Assembly (NCBI RefSeq): GCF_001273755.1
Contig: NZ_LGYA01000011.1
Span: 140-64,139, forward strand
DNA length: 64,000 nucleotides
Direction of reading: 5' to 3'
From: Peribacillus butanolivorans
Lineage (GTDB): Bacteria; Bacillota; Bacilli; Bacillales; DSM-1321
Notes under the pieces: generated by a model
The model's input: only the letters and a program-made list of their open reading frames with translations
The model's database searches: none
Told to the model about the DNA's origin: nothing
Made by a program: the position numbers and the translations under genes
Shown here: positions 15,623-25,701 of the stretch, piece after piece
Numbering within the stretch: position 1 is the stretch's first letter
Layout: each line of letters begins with the position of its first letter

Positions 15623-17128
15623 TCAAGATTTGATATTCATTGTTCTCCATGCTGATGGTGTAATCCCCACCGCCTTCTTAAACTGTTTATAAAAATAAGC
15701 AGAATCCGAATAGCCAACTTGTTTTCCAATTATTCCAGCCTTTAAATGTGTCCCTCTCAACAATTGCTTTGCTTTTTCGAGTCTCAAATGATTAATATAC
15801 TCAGAGAATACTAAGCCAGTTTCTTTCTGGAAAAGTTGTCCTAAGTAAATCGAATTTATATGAAATTTATAGCTTAATGTTTTCAAAGAAAGTTCCTCAT
15901 AAAAATGTTCTTGAATATATTGCACCACGCTTTGAATAATAGGACTTCGATGCTCCGACTTTTGTTCCAATGTTCTAAAAATTCCTTCGATAAAATCAAT
16001 AAGAATGTCAACTAAAATTCCAATTGAATAGGCCTCTAAGATTCGCTTTACAATACCTACTGTTTGTTCATTTGCATGTGACGATACATCTTTTTGGATA
16101 GACGTAACTATTTCAATAGCGAACCCTCTAATAATGGTTGGAGCAACCTTTTTAGTAGATTTATTAATCTCATCGAAGGCACCTTTGATCCACAAAAATG
16201 CCTTTTCTTGTTCTGAGCCAACAATATATCTCTTTAGATCATCCAATTCATTCGAAGTAGAAAGGCTTGCTTGCGTATACTGCTTTGTTAATTCATCTGT
16301 TATGAGTCCACTTTCTTTGAGTACTAATCGATAGCTAGATAACTCTTTTGCACGTTGATAGCTCTTATACAATTCACTTGTGGAGCAAACAAATGATCCA
16401 ACATTAATATGATACTTTCCAGAAACATATCCAGCAAATAGCATGTTCAATTCATCTAGTTTTTTCTTAAGGCCATCTTCACAATTAAACGAAACTAAAA
16501 GGATAAGTTCGCCATCTGGATTAATAATACAGACAGACTGAAATAACTCCTCTACTCTTTTTCTAAAAAAGGAAGAGTTTTCATGTTCACCATCTGATAT
16601 TTGCATTAAAACAACAGCTAGATTCTGACCATCGAACTCCAAACTATACAACTCTACTCTTTCACGCCATTCTTTTGCATCGATGTCTTGATTAAGACAT
16701 CGCCAAATCGTATTATCTCTTAAAATAGTATAGGCTTCCTCATTATTTGTAGATTTCTCAAGCTTTTCTATACTATTTTCCAATGTTGAAATGAGTTCTT
16801 GCTCATTGACAGGCTTTAAAAGATAATTTTCGATTCCTAGCTTCATACCCTTTTTCACATATTCAAATTCTTCGTATCCAGATAAAACGATATATTTTGT
16901 ATTAGGATGACGTTCTTTCAACGTACTAATTAACTCTAATCCATCCATTATGGGCATCATTATATCAGTTAATAATATATCAACATGACACGTTTCTAAC
17001 TTTTTAATAGCCTCACTACCATTAGAAGCTTCACCAACAACTTTTAGTCCATAATCTTCCCAAGGTACCAACGCTCTCATGCCTTCAATAATAAATGGTT
17101 CATCATCTACTAAAAATACGTTATACAT
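15623..17128 (-). CDS. YesN-type response regulator with AraC output domain
   Basis: A 501-residue response regulator. The N-terminal receiver domain has the acidic pair Asp8-Asp9, the phosphoacceptor Asp55 in LLTDIMMP and the conserved Lys in YLLKPV; a long middle linker domain follows; a C-terminal AraC/XylS double helix-turn-helix ends with the VGYSDSAYFYKQFKK signature. Such proteins pair with YesM-type kinases and control glycan-use operons in Bacillaceae. It starts one base after the stop of the kinase gene, so the two are co-transcribed and possibly translationally coupled. Confidence 0.92.
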   Translation of the reverse strand: MYNVFLVDDEPFIIEGMRALVPWEDYGLKVVGEASNGSEAIKKLETCHVDILLTDIMMPIMDGLELISTLKERHPNTKYIVLSGYEEFEYVKKGMKLGIENYLLKPVNEQELISTLENSIEKLEKSTNNEEAYTILRDNTIWRCLNQDIDAKEWRERVELYSLEFDGQNLAVVLMQISDGEHENSSFFRKRVEELFQSVCIINPDGELILLVSFNCEDGLKKKLDELNMLFAGYVSGKYHINVGSFVCSTSELYKSYQRAKELSSYRLVLKESGLITDELTKQYTQASLSTSNELDDLKRYIVGSEQEKAFLWIKGAFDEINKSTKKVAPTIIRGFAIEIVTSIQKDVSSHANEQTVGIVKRILEAYSIGILVDILIDFIEGIFRTLEQKSEHRSPIIQSVVQYIQEHFYEELSLKTLSYKFHINSIYLGQLFQKETGLVFSEYINHLRLEKAKQLLRGTHLKAGIIGKQVGYSDSAYFYKQFKKAVGITPSAWRTMNIKS

Positions 17129-17129
17129 G

Positions 17130-18947
17130 TTATATCTGTTCCCTCCTAGCTGCTGGAATTCTAACTTCTACAATAGTTTCTTCTCCTTCATTACTACTAA
17201 TCTGAATTCCATAATTTTGTCCGTGTTTTAATTGTATTCTTTGATGAACATTACTCAGTCCGATTGAGCCCTCAGAGGTGGTAGTTCCTTCTAATAATTT
17301 AGTTTGAATAGCCAATAGTTTATCTATTGGAATACCTCTCCCATTGTCTTTTATTATTATTTCTATTTCCCGATGAATTCTTTGAACTTTTATTAGTAAT
17401 TCATTATTATTTGTTTCTTTTCGGAAGCCATGAATCAAATAATTTTCAATAAGGGGTTGAAGGGTAAATTTGAGAATTTTTTCGTCTAAACAATTTTCTG
17501 GAATCTCGTACGTTACGTGTAAGCGGTTAGAATATCTAATCTGATTTAGACCTATATACTCCTTAACGTGTTGGATTTCATCAGAAATTTGAACGATTTC
17601 TTTACTACTTAAAGAATAACGAAATAATTGCCCTAAACTATAAATCATATTACTAGTTGGTTTAGATCCGTCAGCTATAGCTTTCATGCGAATAGCTTCC
17701 AATGTATTATATAGAAAATGCGGCTGAATTTGTGACTGAAGCGCTTTCATTTCAGCCTCTCTTTGGCGGATATTTAAAACATATACATCTTTAATATACA
17801 TGTTTAGATCATCTAACATATCATTGAAACTTTCTGATATGGCTGTTAACTCGTCTTTTTCTCTACTATCAGGTATTCTAATTTGCAAGTTTCCATCTCG
17901 AACTTCGTGAATGGCAGTTTCTATTTTATTAATTCTTCTAGAATAAGATCTCATCGCAAAATAGGTTACAGCAATTGCTATACAGGAAAGTAAAACTGTA
18001 GATAATAACATATACCTATGAACAATCGTTATTTTCTTAATATCATCCTCAGGCATGAAACCTACATATAAGTAGCCCCTGTGGTCATCAGCCAATGTAT
18101 TAATATAGTAGTTTTTTCCCTTCCACTTTATTTTCTTAAAGCTCGTTTCAAATGATATATCTTTCAATGGTACTGGAATGGTACCATCGTCTGACGAGTA
18201 AAGATAATCCCCATTACGTTGAAAAATATGGACTGTTCCTTTAAATTGGGATTTCCTCAAACGAATCAAATCCTGAATTCCCGCTGTATCATAAAAAACC
18301 GTCAGATCCCCTAATTTCTTAAGGGTCGCAGGATCATTAATGGAACGAGATATTTGAATATTGTTGAAGATACTCCTTTCTTGCTCCCACTCAACTTGCT
18401 TAAGTTGCAAGTCCTGAGGATGAACAGCTATACCTTCCTGATTCCCTTTCTTTTGCTCTCTCTTATCCATATATTTATTCCATCTATAGTGGCTATTTAT
18501 ATATTCATACTCTGTACCGGGGCTTGCACTTTTTAAACGCACTGCATTGATATCAGGGTCTTGACTAAAATACGCTTGGAAAAATGTATTAAGGTTGTTC
18601 GGAATAAATGAAGAGTTTTCACTGTACTTATCTAGTCGATACGCAAGATATGAATCATAATCATGCTGCAATGCAAATGCAATATCATTATAAATCAGAT
18701 CTGTTTTTAAATATAATTCTTGCATAACATATTGTACATGCTCATCTTTTTGCTGGAGATAAGATTCAACCCTTTCTAGTGTTTCTGTACTTGCGTCCAT
18801 TTCTTTCTGAATAATAACTTCTGTATAATAGCGTGATAATACAAGTAGTAATAGAAACATTGTAAGAAGGATTGTAACGGAATAAGTGATTAAAATTTTG
18901 CTAAACACCTTATTCGTTAGCCGCCTTATTATATTACTCAAGAACAT
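17130..18947 (-). CDS. YesM-type sensor histidine kinase
   Basis: A 605-residue membrane kinase: membrane segment 1 (about 18-38), a large extracellular sensing region (about 40-308), membrane segment 2 (about 312-332), HAMP domain, then the His_kinase (LytS/YesM-like) domain with phospho-accepting His410 in IQPHFLYNTLEAI and a C-terminal HATPase with the DNGRGIP box. The extracellular region could sense the imported glycan or its binding protein. The ATG follows GGGAGGATATAAAGG, a region that is itself tandemly duplicated upstream. Confidence 0.92.
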   Translation of the reverse strand: MFLSNIIRRLTNKVFSKILITYSVTILLTMFLLLLVLSRYYTEVIIQKEMDASTETLERVESYLQQKDEHVQYVMQELYLKTDLIYNDIAFALQHDYDSYLAYRLDKYSENSSFIPNNLNTFFQAYFSQDPDINAVRLKSASPGTEYEYINSHYRWNKYMDKREQKKGNQEGIAVHPQDLQLKQVEWEQERSIFNNIQISRSINDPATLKKLGDLTVFYDTAGIQDLIRLRKSQFKGTVHIFQRNGDYLYSSDDGTIPVPLKDISFETSFKKIKWKGKNYYINTLADDHRGYLYVGFMPEDDIKKITIVHRYMLLSTVLLSCIAIAVTYFAMRSYSRRINKIETAIHEVRDGNLQIRIPDSREKDELTAISESFNDMLDDLNMYIKDVYVLNIRQREAEMKALQSQIQPHFLYNTLEAIRMKAIADGSKPTSNMIYSLGQLFRYSLSSKEIVQISDEIQHVKEYIGLNQIRYSNRLHVTYEIPENCLDEKILKFTLQPLIENYLIHGFRKETNNNELLIKVQRIHREIEIIIKDNGRGIPIDKLLAIQTKLLEGTTTSEGSIGLSNVHQRIQLKHGQNYGIQISSNEGEETIVEVRIPAARREQI

Positions 18948-19017
18948 CCTTTATATCCTCCCATGATGACTTACTAACTCAAGAACATCCCTTATATCCT
19001 TCCCTGTAGATTTACTA
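18936..19017 (-). repeat. 41-bp tandem duplication covering kinase start
   Basis: Two imperfect 41-bp copies (18936-18976 and 18977-19017), followed by the first bases of a third. Each copy contains a ribosome binding site and an ATG. The inner copy is the real start of the histidine kinase; the upstream copy encodes only Met-Phe-Leu-Ser then a stop, so a four-codon leader frame precedes the kinase. Confidence 0.75.
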
Positions 19018-19043
19018 ACTCAACTACTATTTTACTGTATTTT

Positions 19044-19078
19044 CTGTCGGAAAGTGAAGTTGATTCACTGCCCGACAG
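19044..19078 (-). promoter_or_regulatory. hairpin between GH38 and kinase genes
   Basis: 15-bp stem with two mismatches (19044-19058 with 19064-19078) and a 5-base loop, beginning CTGTCGG. No U-tract follows on either strand, so it is more likely an RNA-processing or stability element, or an operator, than a terminator. Confidence 0.5.
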
Positions 19079-19101
19079 TGGGATAAATAGTTTATAATGT
19101 A

Positions 19102-22100
19102 TTATCTTATTTCATCATGAAAATAGACTAATATTGTTTTAATTTCATACGGTTTTATTTCTAAGTCGATTTGTTCGGTTTGTTTCTTGCTATCAACTTG
19201 TTCCATCAAGTTTGTTTCATACCATTTTTTAACGTTTCTTGGGAATTCAATCAAGACATTTCCGCGTCGCCCTTCATACTCATGAAGGCGAATAATTACT
19301 GCGTCATCACCCTCTTTTTTCTTTATCGCATCGACCTTAACATGATCGTTATTCAGATTCATAAACGAGCTTTCTTCTGGTGAAAATCCACCTTTTACTA
19401 CTTTCAATCGATTATTTAAAAACCAAGCTTGCTTTACTGTTTGCCCAACTCTCCAATCTCCCTGATGAGGTAGCAGTGAATACGTAAACTCGTGTTCTCC
19501 TTGATCAGCAGTTGGATCAGGGTAGATTGCTGCTTTTAGCAAGGATAAGCGAATCGTTTGGTCTTTAATGTCATACCCGTATTTGCAATCATTTAACAAA
19601 CTCACTCCGTACCCTGTTTCAGAAAGGTCTGCCCACTGATGTCCAACTGTTTCAAATCGTGCCATATCCCAGCTCGTATTCCAATGTGTCGGTCTCTTAA
19701 CATTACCAAATTGAATATCATAAGTTGCTTCGGTAGAACGAATATCAACTGGGAATGCTACCTTCATTAACTTACGTTGCTCATGCCAATCCACTTTTGT
19801 TTTAAAATCAATACGTCTATTTTTAGCATAGAAAATCATATCTTGTTCAACCAAAGAACTTTGATACTTCCATTTCGTCCGGATGACAATACGAAGCGGG
19901 CCATTTTCAACAACTTCACTTGATACTACATCACGGATTTCCTCCATTTTTTCTTGGTAATACAAATCAATATCCCACGCATCGTGTGCTAATGGTTTAT
20001 CTTCAAAAATTTGAATGATGTTTCCTTTTTCCTGTTGTGCTAGTACTTCACGCCTAGCTTCCTTATCAAATATACGAGTCAGTTGAAGGGAGTTATTCCA
20101 TTCAACTTGATAAAAAGGTGTTTCTAACAACATTCCCTTAATAAGAAATGGTGTTTTATTTTCTACCATAGGATCTTGTTTGAATTGAATTTCTACTGCA
20201 CCAAATTGTTTGGTCTCCTCCAATTCAACTAACCAACCATTTTCAGTTCGTTGGCTATTTAGAATTTCACCTGAACCTGATGTCCATCCTCCAACCACAT
20301 CATTCGTTTGATCGTATGGGATGAATACACTTTGTTGATCTTGCCAACTAGTTGCATTGAAGACTGTATACGTTCCATGCTTAGGTTCAATAAACTCATT
20401 GAAATTATTCTGATCGATTTCGAGTTGTATATCTTCTGCTTGTTTATATTCCACTTTTGCATCTTCATATACTTCCTTAATGGATGAACCAGGAATAATA
20501 TCATGGAATTGATTTCGCAAAATAATCTTCCAACCTTCATCAAGCTGTTGCTTAGGATATTTCGCCCATGAAGACATTAGAGAGTTCCACACAGACAACC
20601 ATTCCGACTCCCTATAACTCAACTCGAGTTTACGATTCATTCGTTTTGTATATGCTTGACTTGTATAGGTCCCCCTGTGGTATTCAAGGTACAATTCACC
20701 GTCCCAAGTGTGGACATACTCATTTGAATTCTCAATATTTTCGTGTAACTTTTGGAAGTACTCTCCAGCTTTTGTCGTTTTTACTTTTGGCAGTCCTGGC
20801 ATATTCTCAAATCTGCGACGAAGCTCTATCATCTCTCGATTGACTCCTCCACCTCCATCACCATACCCATAGGAAAGAAGTAAATCTTGGTTAACATCTT
20901 TATTCCGGTATGAATTCCATGTACCGTTTACAGTCTTTGCGGTAATCAGCCCATTATATGTATAAAACCATGAATCTTCCGAATTCCAAGGTTCAGGAGT
21001 GGTTACAAAATGAGTTAGGATTTCTGTCCCATCAATTCCACGCCATTTAAAAGTATCATTTGGCATACGATTGTACTGATTCCAACTTATTTTAGTGGTC
21101 ATAAATGTATCGATTCCTGACTTTTTCAAAATTTGTGGAAGTGCCCAGCAATACCCAAATACATCTGGCAGCCATAGATACTTGCATTCTACCTCAAATT
21201 CCCTTTTAAAGAATTCCTTCCCGTACAAAATTTGTCTCACTAGTGATTCCCCGCTTGGAATATTACAATCTGCTTCTAACCACATTGCACCCTCAGTTTC
21301 CCAACGACCTTCTTTTACACGCTTTTTAATATTTTCATAGATTTCTGGGTAGTCTTCTTTAATATATTCATATAGCTGTGGCTGTGTTTGGAGAAAATAA
21401 TATTCAGGATATTGTTCCATTAATCTTAAAACAGTAGAAAAAGATCGAGCAGCCTTTTCACGTGTATGTTTTAAACGCCATAGCCATGCAACATCAATAT
21501 GTGTATGACCAACACAATGAATGGTCACAGGATGATGTTTTTCGATTTCGTTAAGACTTTTATTCAATTCCACACTAGCAATCTCACAACTACTAAAAAA
21601 TGCTTCATTACCTGGTTTACTCCAATTTATTTTCATAAAAGCTTGATTCAACGCTTTTATAATTGCATGTTTTTCTGGTCGGTCATCACCAAGTTCTTTA
21701 ATTGTTTGCCACGCTGCTAGGGATGTATAATATAAATCATCTACAGCCTCGTCTAACCAAGCCAATTGGGCCATATCGAGTGTATAAATTTGCTCCTTTG
21801 GCTCTCCACCACCTTCAAGTCCAGACCAAAGTCTGAAATCTAATTGAACAGTGTTTCCTATTTCGGTTGGTGGAAAAAATACTTCCTGATGGTTAGAATC
21901 AACACCTTGGTATGGATTTCCATTTAAGAATAATAATGATTCAAATCCAGAATTATTTCCTCCGCCTGTACGTCCAAAGTCAAATAAACCAACTACTTTT
22001 CTATTTGCCCATTCCGTCGGAAGTTGAACATCTGCATGTAGCCAAAGATACCGGTCTCGCCCCTTCCATTGGTCTCTTAGTTGTAAAGTCGATTCACCCT

Positions 22101-22236
22101 TTTCTATAGGAGGATATGTGCCTACTACACCCTCATCCTCAATTGCACTAAACTGACCAATCTCAATTCCATCACGATAGCGGTACTGCGCCAATTCTTG
22201 TATTCTTGCTTCTAGCTTTCTTTCTACTAAAAACAT
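19102..22236 (-). CDS. GH38 alpha-mannosidase, MAN2C1/Ams1-like
   Basis: A 1044-residue glycoside hydrolase family 38 enzyme without signal peptide, so cytoplasmic. An N-terminal beta-domain (about 1-230) precedes the catalytic barrel with zinc ligands His246 and Asp248 in GHTHIDVAWLW and nucleophile Asp358 in WLPDVFGY, then the helical-bundle and beta-sandwich C-terminal domains. Length and architecture match the cytosolic/vacuolar MAN2C1/Ams1 group, which trims free oligomannosides, often at alpha-1,2/1,3/1,6 links. The ATG follows GGGGG by 6 bases. It lies downstream of the DUF624 gene with 20 bases between and is clearly different from the shorter GH38 encoded upstream. Confidence 0.93.
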   Translation of the reverse strand: MFLVERKLEARIQELAQYRYRDGIEIGQFSAIEDEGVVGTYPPIEKGESTLQLRDQWKGRDRYLWLHADVQLPTEWANRKVVGLFDFGRTGGGNNSGFESLLFLNGNPYQGVDSNHQEVFFPPTEIGNTVQLDFRLWSGLEGGGEPKEQIYTLDMAQLAWLDEAVDDLYYTSLAAWQTIKELGDDRPEKHAIIKALNQAFMKINWSKPGNEAFFSSCEIASVELNKSLNEIEKHHPVTIHCVGHTHIDVAWLWRLKHTREKAARSFSTVLRLMEQYPEYYFLQTQPQLYEYIKEDYPEIYENIKKRVKEGRWETEGAMWLEADCNIPSGESLVRQILYGKEFFKREFEVECKYLWLPDVFGYCWALPQILKKSGIDTFMTTKISWNQYNRMPNDTFKWRGIDGTEILTHFVTTPEPWNSEDSWFYTYNGLITAKTVNGTWNSYRNKDVNQDLLLSYGYGDGGGGVNREMIELRRRFENMPGLPKVKTTKAGEYFQKLHENIENSNEYVHTWDGELYLEYHRGTYTSQAYTKRMNRKLELSYRESEWLSVWNSLMSSWAKYPKQQLDEGWKIILRNQFHDIIPGSSIKEVYEDAKVEYKQAEDIQLEIDQNNFNEFIEPKHGTYTVFNATSWQDQQSVFIPYDQTNDVVGGWTSGSGEILNSQRTENGWLVELEETKQFGAVEIQFKQDPMVENKTPFLIKGMLLETPFYQVEWNNSLQLTRIFDKEARREVLAQQEKGNIIQIFEDKPLAHDAWDIDLYYQEKMEEIRDVVSSEVVENGPLRIVIRTKWKYQSSLVEQDMIFYAKNRRIDFKTKVDWHEQRKLMKVAFPVDIRSTEATYDIQFGNVKRPTHWNTSWDMARFETVGHQWADLSETGYGVSLLNDCKYGYDIKDQTIRLSLLKAAIYPDPTADQGEHEFTYSLLPHQGDWRVGQTVKQAWFLNNRLKVVKGGFSPEESSFMNLNNDHVKVDAIKKKEGDDAVIIRLHEYEGRRGNVLIEFPRNVKKWYETNLMEQVDSKKQTEQIDLEIKPYEIKTILVYFHDEIR

Positions 22237-22256
22237 ATAAATCCCCCATTTTTATA

Positions 22257-22901
22257 TTAATTTATACTTTCCTCAATCTTCATATGTTCATTTACTTGTG
22301 ATTGCTGTTGTTCTATAGTTTTAAACCTTTTTATACAAACATTCATAATCCAATATGCAGGTAGTACACCTGAAATAAATGGTATAAGTCCCGGCATATT
22401 CGTGATTAAATAGCCAATAAAAAACAAACCAATACAAATCATTAATGTGGAAAAAGGACTAATAAGTGAAATAATAAATGATTGTTTTATGTAATCCTTT
22501 AGTGAGTAATGATAATGTACATATAGAGGGAAAAAGTGAACTATAGCATTCAAATATAAAAGAATGATAAAGCTAATAAAGACATAAAGAATAACGGAAA
22601 ACGTTCCTTCCATGCTTTCAGCAATTCTTAAATCGACATATAAAAAAAAGCCAATTACTGCATAAATCAGCCCAATACAATTTGAACGGACAAACTCTTT
22701 TTTAAAGGTTTCTTTAAATGTTTTCAATAAGGGAACATCTAGGTCCTTCATCTTCCACTTTCGTGTAACAGCAAATAAAGCAACAGTCGCCGGCATAATC
22801 CCAAAAACACCTAATCCAGCCACAATAAATACAAACCAAAGAATATTCGTCCATACTAACCTAACGATCCATTCACTTACTTCTTGTAACATTCTCCCCA
22901 T
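22257..22901 (-). CDS. DUF624 (YesL-like) membrane protein
   Basis: About 214 residues with roughly five hydrophobic segments and the N-terminal WIVRLVWTNILWFVFIVAG stretch typical of YesL/DUF624 proteins. These recur in carbohydrate ABC-transporter and YesM/YesN-regulated operons of Bacilli; their role is not established, though help in transport or signalling has been proposed. The ATG at 22901 is chosen because AGGGG is 9 bases upstream, while the earlier ATG at 22910 directly abuts that site. It is preceded by a terminator-like inverted repeat. Confidence 0.82.
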   Translation of the reverse strand: MGRMLQEVSEWIVRLVWTNILWFVFIVAGLGVFGIMPATVALFAVTRKWKMKDLDVPLLKTFKETFKKEFVRSNCIGLIYAVIGFFLYVDLRIAESMEGTFSVILYVFISFIILLYLNAIVHFFPLYVHYHYSLKDYIKQSFIISLISPFSTLMICIGLFFIGYLITNMPGLIPFISGVLPAYWIMNVCIKRFKTIEQQQSQVNEHMKIEESIN

Positions 22902-22920
22902 GTTTTTCATCCCCTACCAA

Positions 22921-22964
22921 TATGATAAAAGGAAAGGGGGAAAAACCCCTTTCCGATTATCATA
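22921..22964 (-). promoter_or_regulatory. long hairpin between GH85 and DUF624 genes
   Basis: 19-bp inverted repeat with two mismatches (22921-22939 with 22946-22964), its core GGAAAGGGG/CCCCTTTCC followed by TTTT on the minus strand. It may act as a partial terminator or as 3-prime protection, lowering expression of the downstream genes relative to GH85. Confidence 0.6.
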
Positions 22965-22968
22965 TTAC

Positions 22969-25629
22969 TTAATATCCATATGCTTCGACTTCAAATATTC
23001 TAATTGCTTGATCTCCACCTTGTGTTGGTTGTTGGACAGAAAAGCGAATATATCGAGCTTCTGTCGTTGTAATGGCATGTTCTGAGATAGCATCTGTATT
23101 ATTTGTGACAGTTACTGCGTTCGTCCAATTTTCACCGTCAAGACTTACCTCGATCGTGAATGCCCTCGTATTAAAGGCTGCTGGCTCTCCACCTGCTTCA
23201 GCATGTTTGACAACAAACTTTGATAGATGAAACGCCTCACCGAAATCGACTTCTAACCAATGATTTGCACCAATTGCACACCATTTACTATTATTCGTCA
23301 CGATTCCATCAATCGCGTACTTTGGTCCTTCAGAAGGGGCGCATTGTCCACTAGCAGTTGCAGTTTTGTTCAGTGCAACGTTAGTAATGTTTTTTGCATC
23401 CTTTGAAATTGTAATAAAGCCTTCTTTTGTAAGGACATCCTCACCTTCGCTATTTTTAGCAATTAGGGTAACTGAGTACACTCCTTCTTCTTCATACCTT
23501 ACAACTGGATTATTCTCAGTACTTACTAAAGGTGTACCACCTTCAATCTGCCATTCAACTTCTTCTGTCGCTTCAGATGAATTGTTAAAAAACTGGATTT
23601 CTTCACCTGGTGCTGCGACTGTTTGACTTACGCTAAAGTCTGCCTTTGGTTGCGGGTATGCAGGCCATTTAAACATTACCTTCGCAGCTTTACCTCGAAC
23701 AAAATCAGTAGTTACAGCTACTATTTCTAGGGTAGTTGCTGTTTCCTTACCACTTCTTCGTAAATTTGAAATGTAGTATGCATCGTTTGGAACTGCTCCG
23801 ATAAATTCTTTTTTACCTTTAGGAAGTTCGCGATAAATTTCATAATGCTGAATATCACCTTCCACTGACTCCCATGATAAATCTAAATCAGCATATAGTC
23901 CCTTCGAGAAAGTTGGATTTTTCACCTTGGCTTTCGTTGGTATCGCTGGGACCTCTTTATCGTTATGTTTATTTGTAACTTTAATTTCTCCGATGTTGAT
24001 TTGATAATCTTTTATTGCTTCATCACTCTCGAAGAATAGAGAAATAGTTGCAATTTTTTTCCCCTTATATTTGTTTAATTTAAATGTTTCTTCCATCCAT
24101 TGATCTCGACTCTTTTTCTTCACATCAAAAAACACAAAATCATCAGGGTGGTCCACAAAGCTTACACCAAGTTTCATGTTAGGCTTTTTCACATCAGTTT
24201 TGTAAGTTACAGAGATCTCAGTATCCTTTTCAACTGGTAGATTCGTTTTATAAAGCTTCACATGTGTCGCATTTTTTTTCGTTAGGGTACCAGAAACCTT
24301 CAAAGAGCTACCACCGTAAAATGCTGTATCCCAATCGAAATCAACATTTAGAGGCTCCCCTTTGCTATCCTTTAACCAGCGCCATGTTGGTAAAATATCT
24401 TGTAAACTACGGTTATTCCATTCTTTTATACTTTGTGTAGAACCACCTACTGCAAAGAATTCCCCACTACCTGTATTAAAATGTGTTACAAATGGAAGCT
24501 CTTGAATTACCGTTTTTGCAGTAAAGTAGTGAGCCATCCCTTTCCAGTTTCCATTTTCACCAGTCTTGCGAGGATCCCCAGCTTTTCCAGTCCAGAATTC
24601 TTGTTCTTTCTGATAGAACGCTTCCATTGTTTCAGATGTTTTAAAAGCCCAGTCTGGACGGTAAATCCCTAAGGAAGTCAAAGGTTTTTGTCCTTCTGGG
24701 AAAATGCCATTCCAAGGAATGTTTGTCTTAGTTCCATTTGCTTCTACATCAATGCCAGTATATAGGTCATATGGACTTCTACCAATTTCCAATGCCTTAT
24801 CATGAGAGGATTGTTGATTCGTCCACCAGAAATTTAAAAACATACTGTCGGAAATTCTGTCATTACCATCTTGTAAGAACATTTTATTACGATCTGTTAA
24901 GTGATTTTGCCAGTTAATTGATCCGTTTTCTACCATTGAGTCATACCACATAATGTGCATGTCTTCTTGCTTATTGTCTTGTAGATATTTTAAAAACTTT
25001 TTCGTTTTTTGTGCAGTTTCATTATTTCCACCTGCTGTTTCTTGGTTGATAAACCAGCCGTCAAATCCGTAATATTTAGCAACCTCTAAAAGTTTGTCAG
25101 CAGCAGGAAATGACCCATCCTCACGCTGTGTAAGCATTTGGTCTACCCATTTCGCTTGTCCTCCGTACGTTATTGGAGGAAAGAAAATAGTACCTAAGAT
25201 TGGAACGCCATTTTTATGAGAAGCATCAATCACATCAGCGCTTGGAGGAGTAATAATTCCTTCTCCAGCAGAACCCGCCCAATACACCATTAAATCAACG
25301 TACTGCCAGTAGCTAAATGTATTTGCAAAAAATTTATTTCCGCCTTGAGATGGAACCCCGCTTGTGTTGGGATTTAATGCCGATAATGCAACCAATTTAG
25401 CTTCTGACTGAGATGTTTCATTCACATTGAAAACAACTTCTCTATCAGCTAATGGAACAGTACTTTTGTTATATACAGCATCAGAATCATTTTCTGGACT
25501 CCACTTTAATAATGTTTCAGGATACCAATAAGATGATTCCGGCTGTTTTGCAAAACCCGTAATCGGAAGTACACAAACTAAAAGCAAACCTAAGAACGCA
25601 GTGACAAGACCATATCTTATTTTCAACAA
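22969..25629 (-). CDS. secreted GH85 endo-beta-N-acetylglucosaminidase
   Basis: An 886-residue secreted enzyme: Sec signal peptide (about 1-27, cleavage near FAK); GH85 catalytic domain with the essential Asn195 and Glu197 in FINQETAGG; a beta-sandwich and Fn3-like part; a PKD-like domain (about 660-740); and a C-terminal F5/8 type C (CBM32-like) domain. GH85 enzymes (EndoD, EndoBB type) cut the GlcNAc-beta-1,4-GlcNAc core of N-glycans, leaving one GlcNAc on the protein. There is no LPXTG motif or other obvious anchor, so it should be released or bound through its lectin-like domains. It starts at TTG 25629, 7 bases after AGGGG. It is the only exported hydrolase of the locus. Confidence 0.93.
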   Translation of the reverse strand: MLKIRYGLVTAFLGLLLVCVLPITGFAKQPESSYWYPETLLKWSPENDSDAVYNKSTVPLADREVVFNVNETSQSEAKLVALSALNPNTSGVPSQGGNKFFANTFSYWQYVDLMVYWAGSAGEGIITPPSADVIDASHKNGVPILGTIFFPPITYGGQAKWVDQMLTQREDGSFPAADKLLEVAKYYGFDGWFINQETAGGNNETAQKTKKFLKYLQDNKQEDMHIMWYDSMVENGSINWQNHLTDRNKMFLQDGNDRISDSMFLNFWWTNQQSSHDKALEIGRSPYDLYTGIDVEANGTKTNIPWNGIFPEGQKPLTSLGIYRPDWAFKTSETMEAFYQKEQEFWTGKAGDPRKTGENGNWKGMAHYFTAKTVIQELPFVTHFNTGSGEFFAVGGSTQSIKEWNNRSLQDILPTWRWLKDSKGEPLNVDFDWDTAFYGGSSLKVSGTLTKKNATHVKLYKTNLPVEKDTEISVTYKTDVKKPNMKLGVSFVDHPDDFVFFDVKKKSRDQWMEETFKLNKYKGKKIATISLFFESDEAIKDYQINIGEIKVTNKHNDKEVPAIPTKAKVKNPTFSKGLYADLDLSWESVEGDIQHYEIYRELPKGKKEFIGAVPNDAYYISNLRRSGKETATTLEIVAVTTDFVRGKAAKVMFKWPAYPQPKADFSVSQTVAAPGEEIQFFNNSSEATEEVEWQIEGGTPLVSTENNPVVRYEEEGVYSVTLIAKNSEGEDVLTKEGFITISKDAKNITNVALNKTATASGQCAPSEGPKYAIDGIVTNNSKWCAIGANHWLEVDFGEAFHLSKFVVKHAEAGGEPAAFNTRAFTIEVSLDGENWTNAVTVTNNTDAISEHAITTTEARYIRFSVQQPTQGGDQAIRIFEVEAYGY

Positions 25630-25701
25630 ATTCCCACCCCTGTTAGTAAGATTATTTTATCCATCCTCTGTAACAACCAAGATGCGGTACTGTGTCTTAA
25701 C

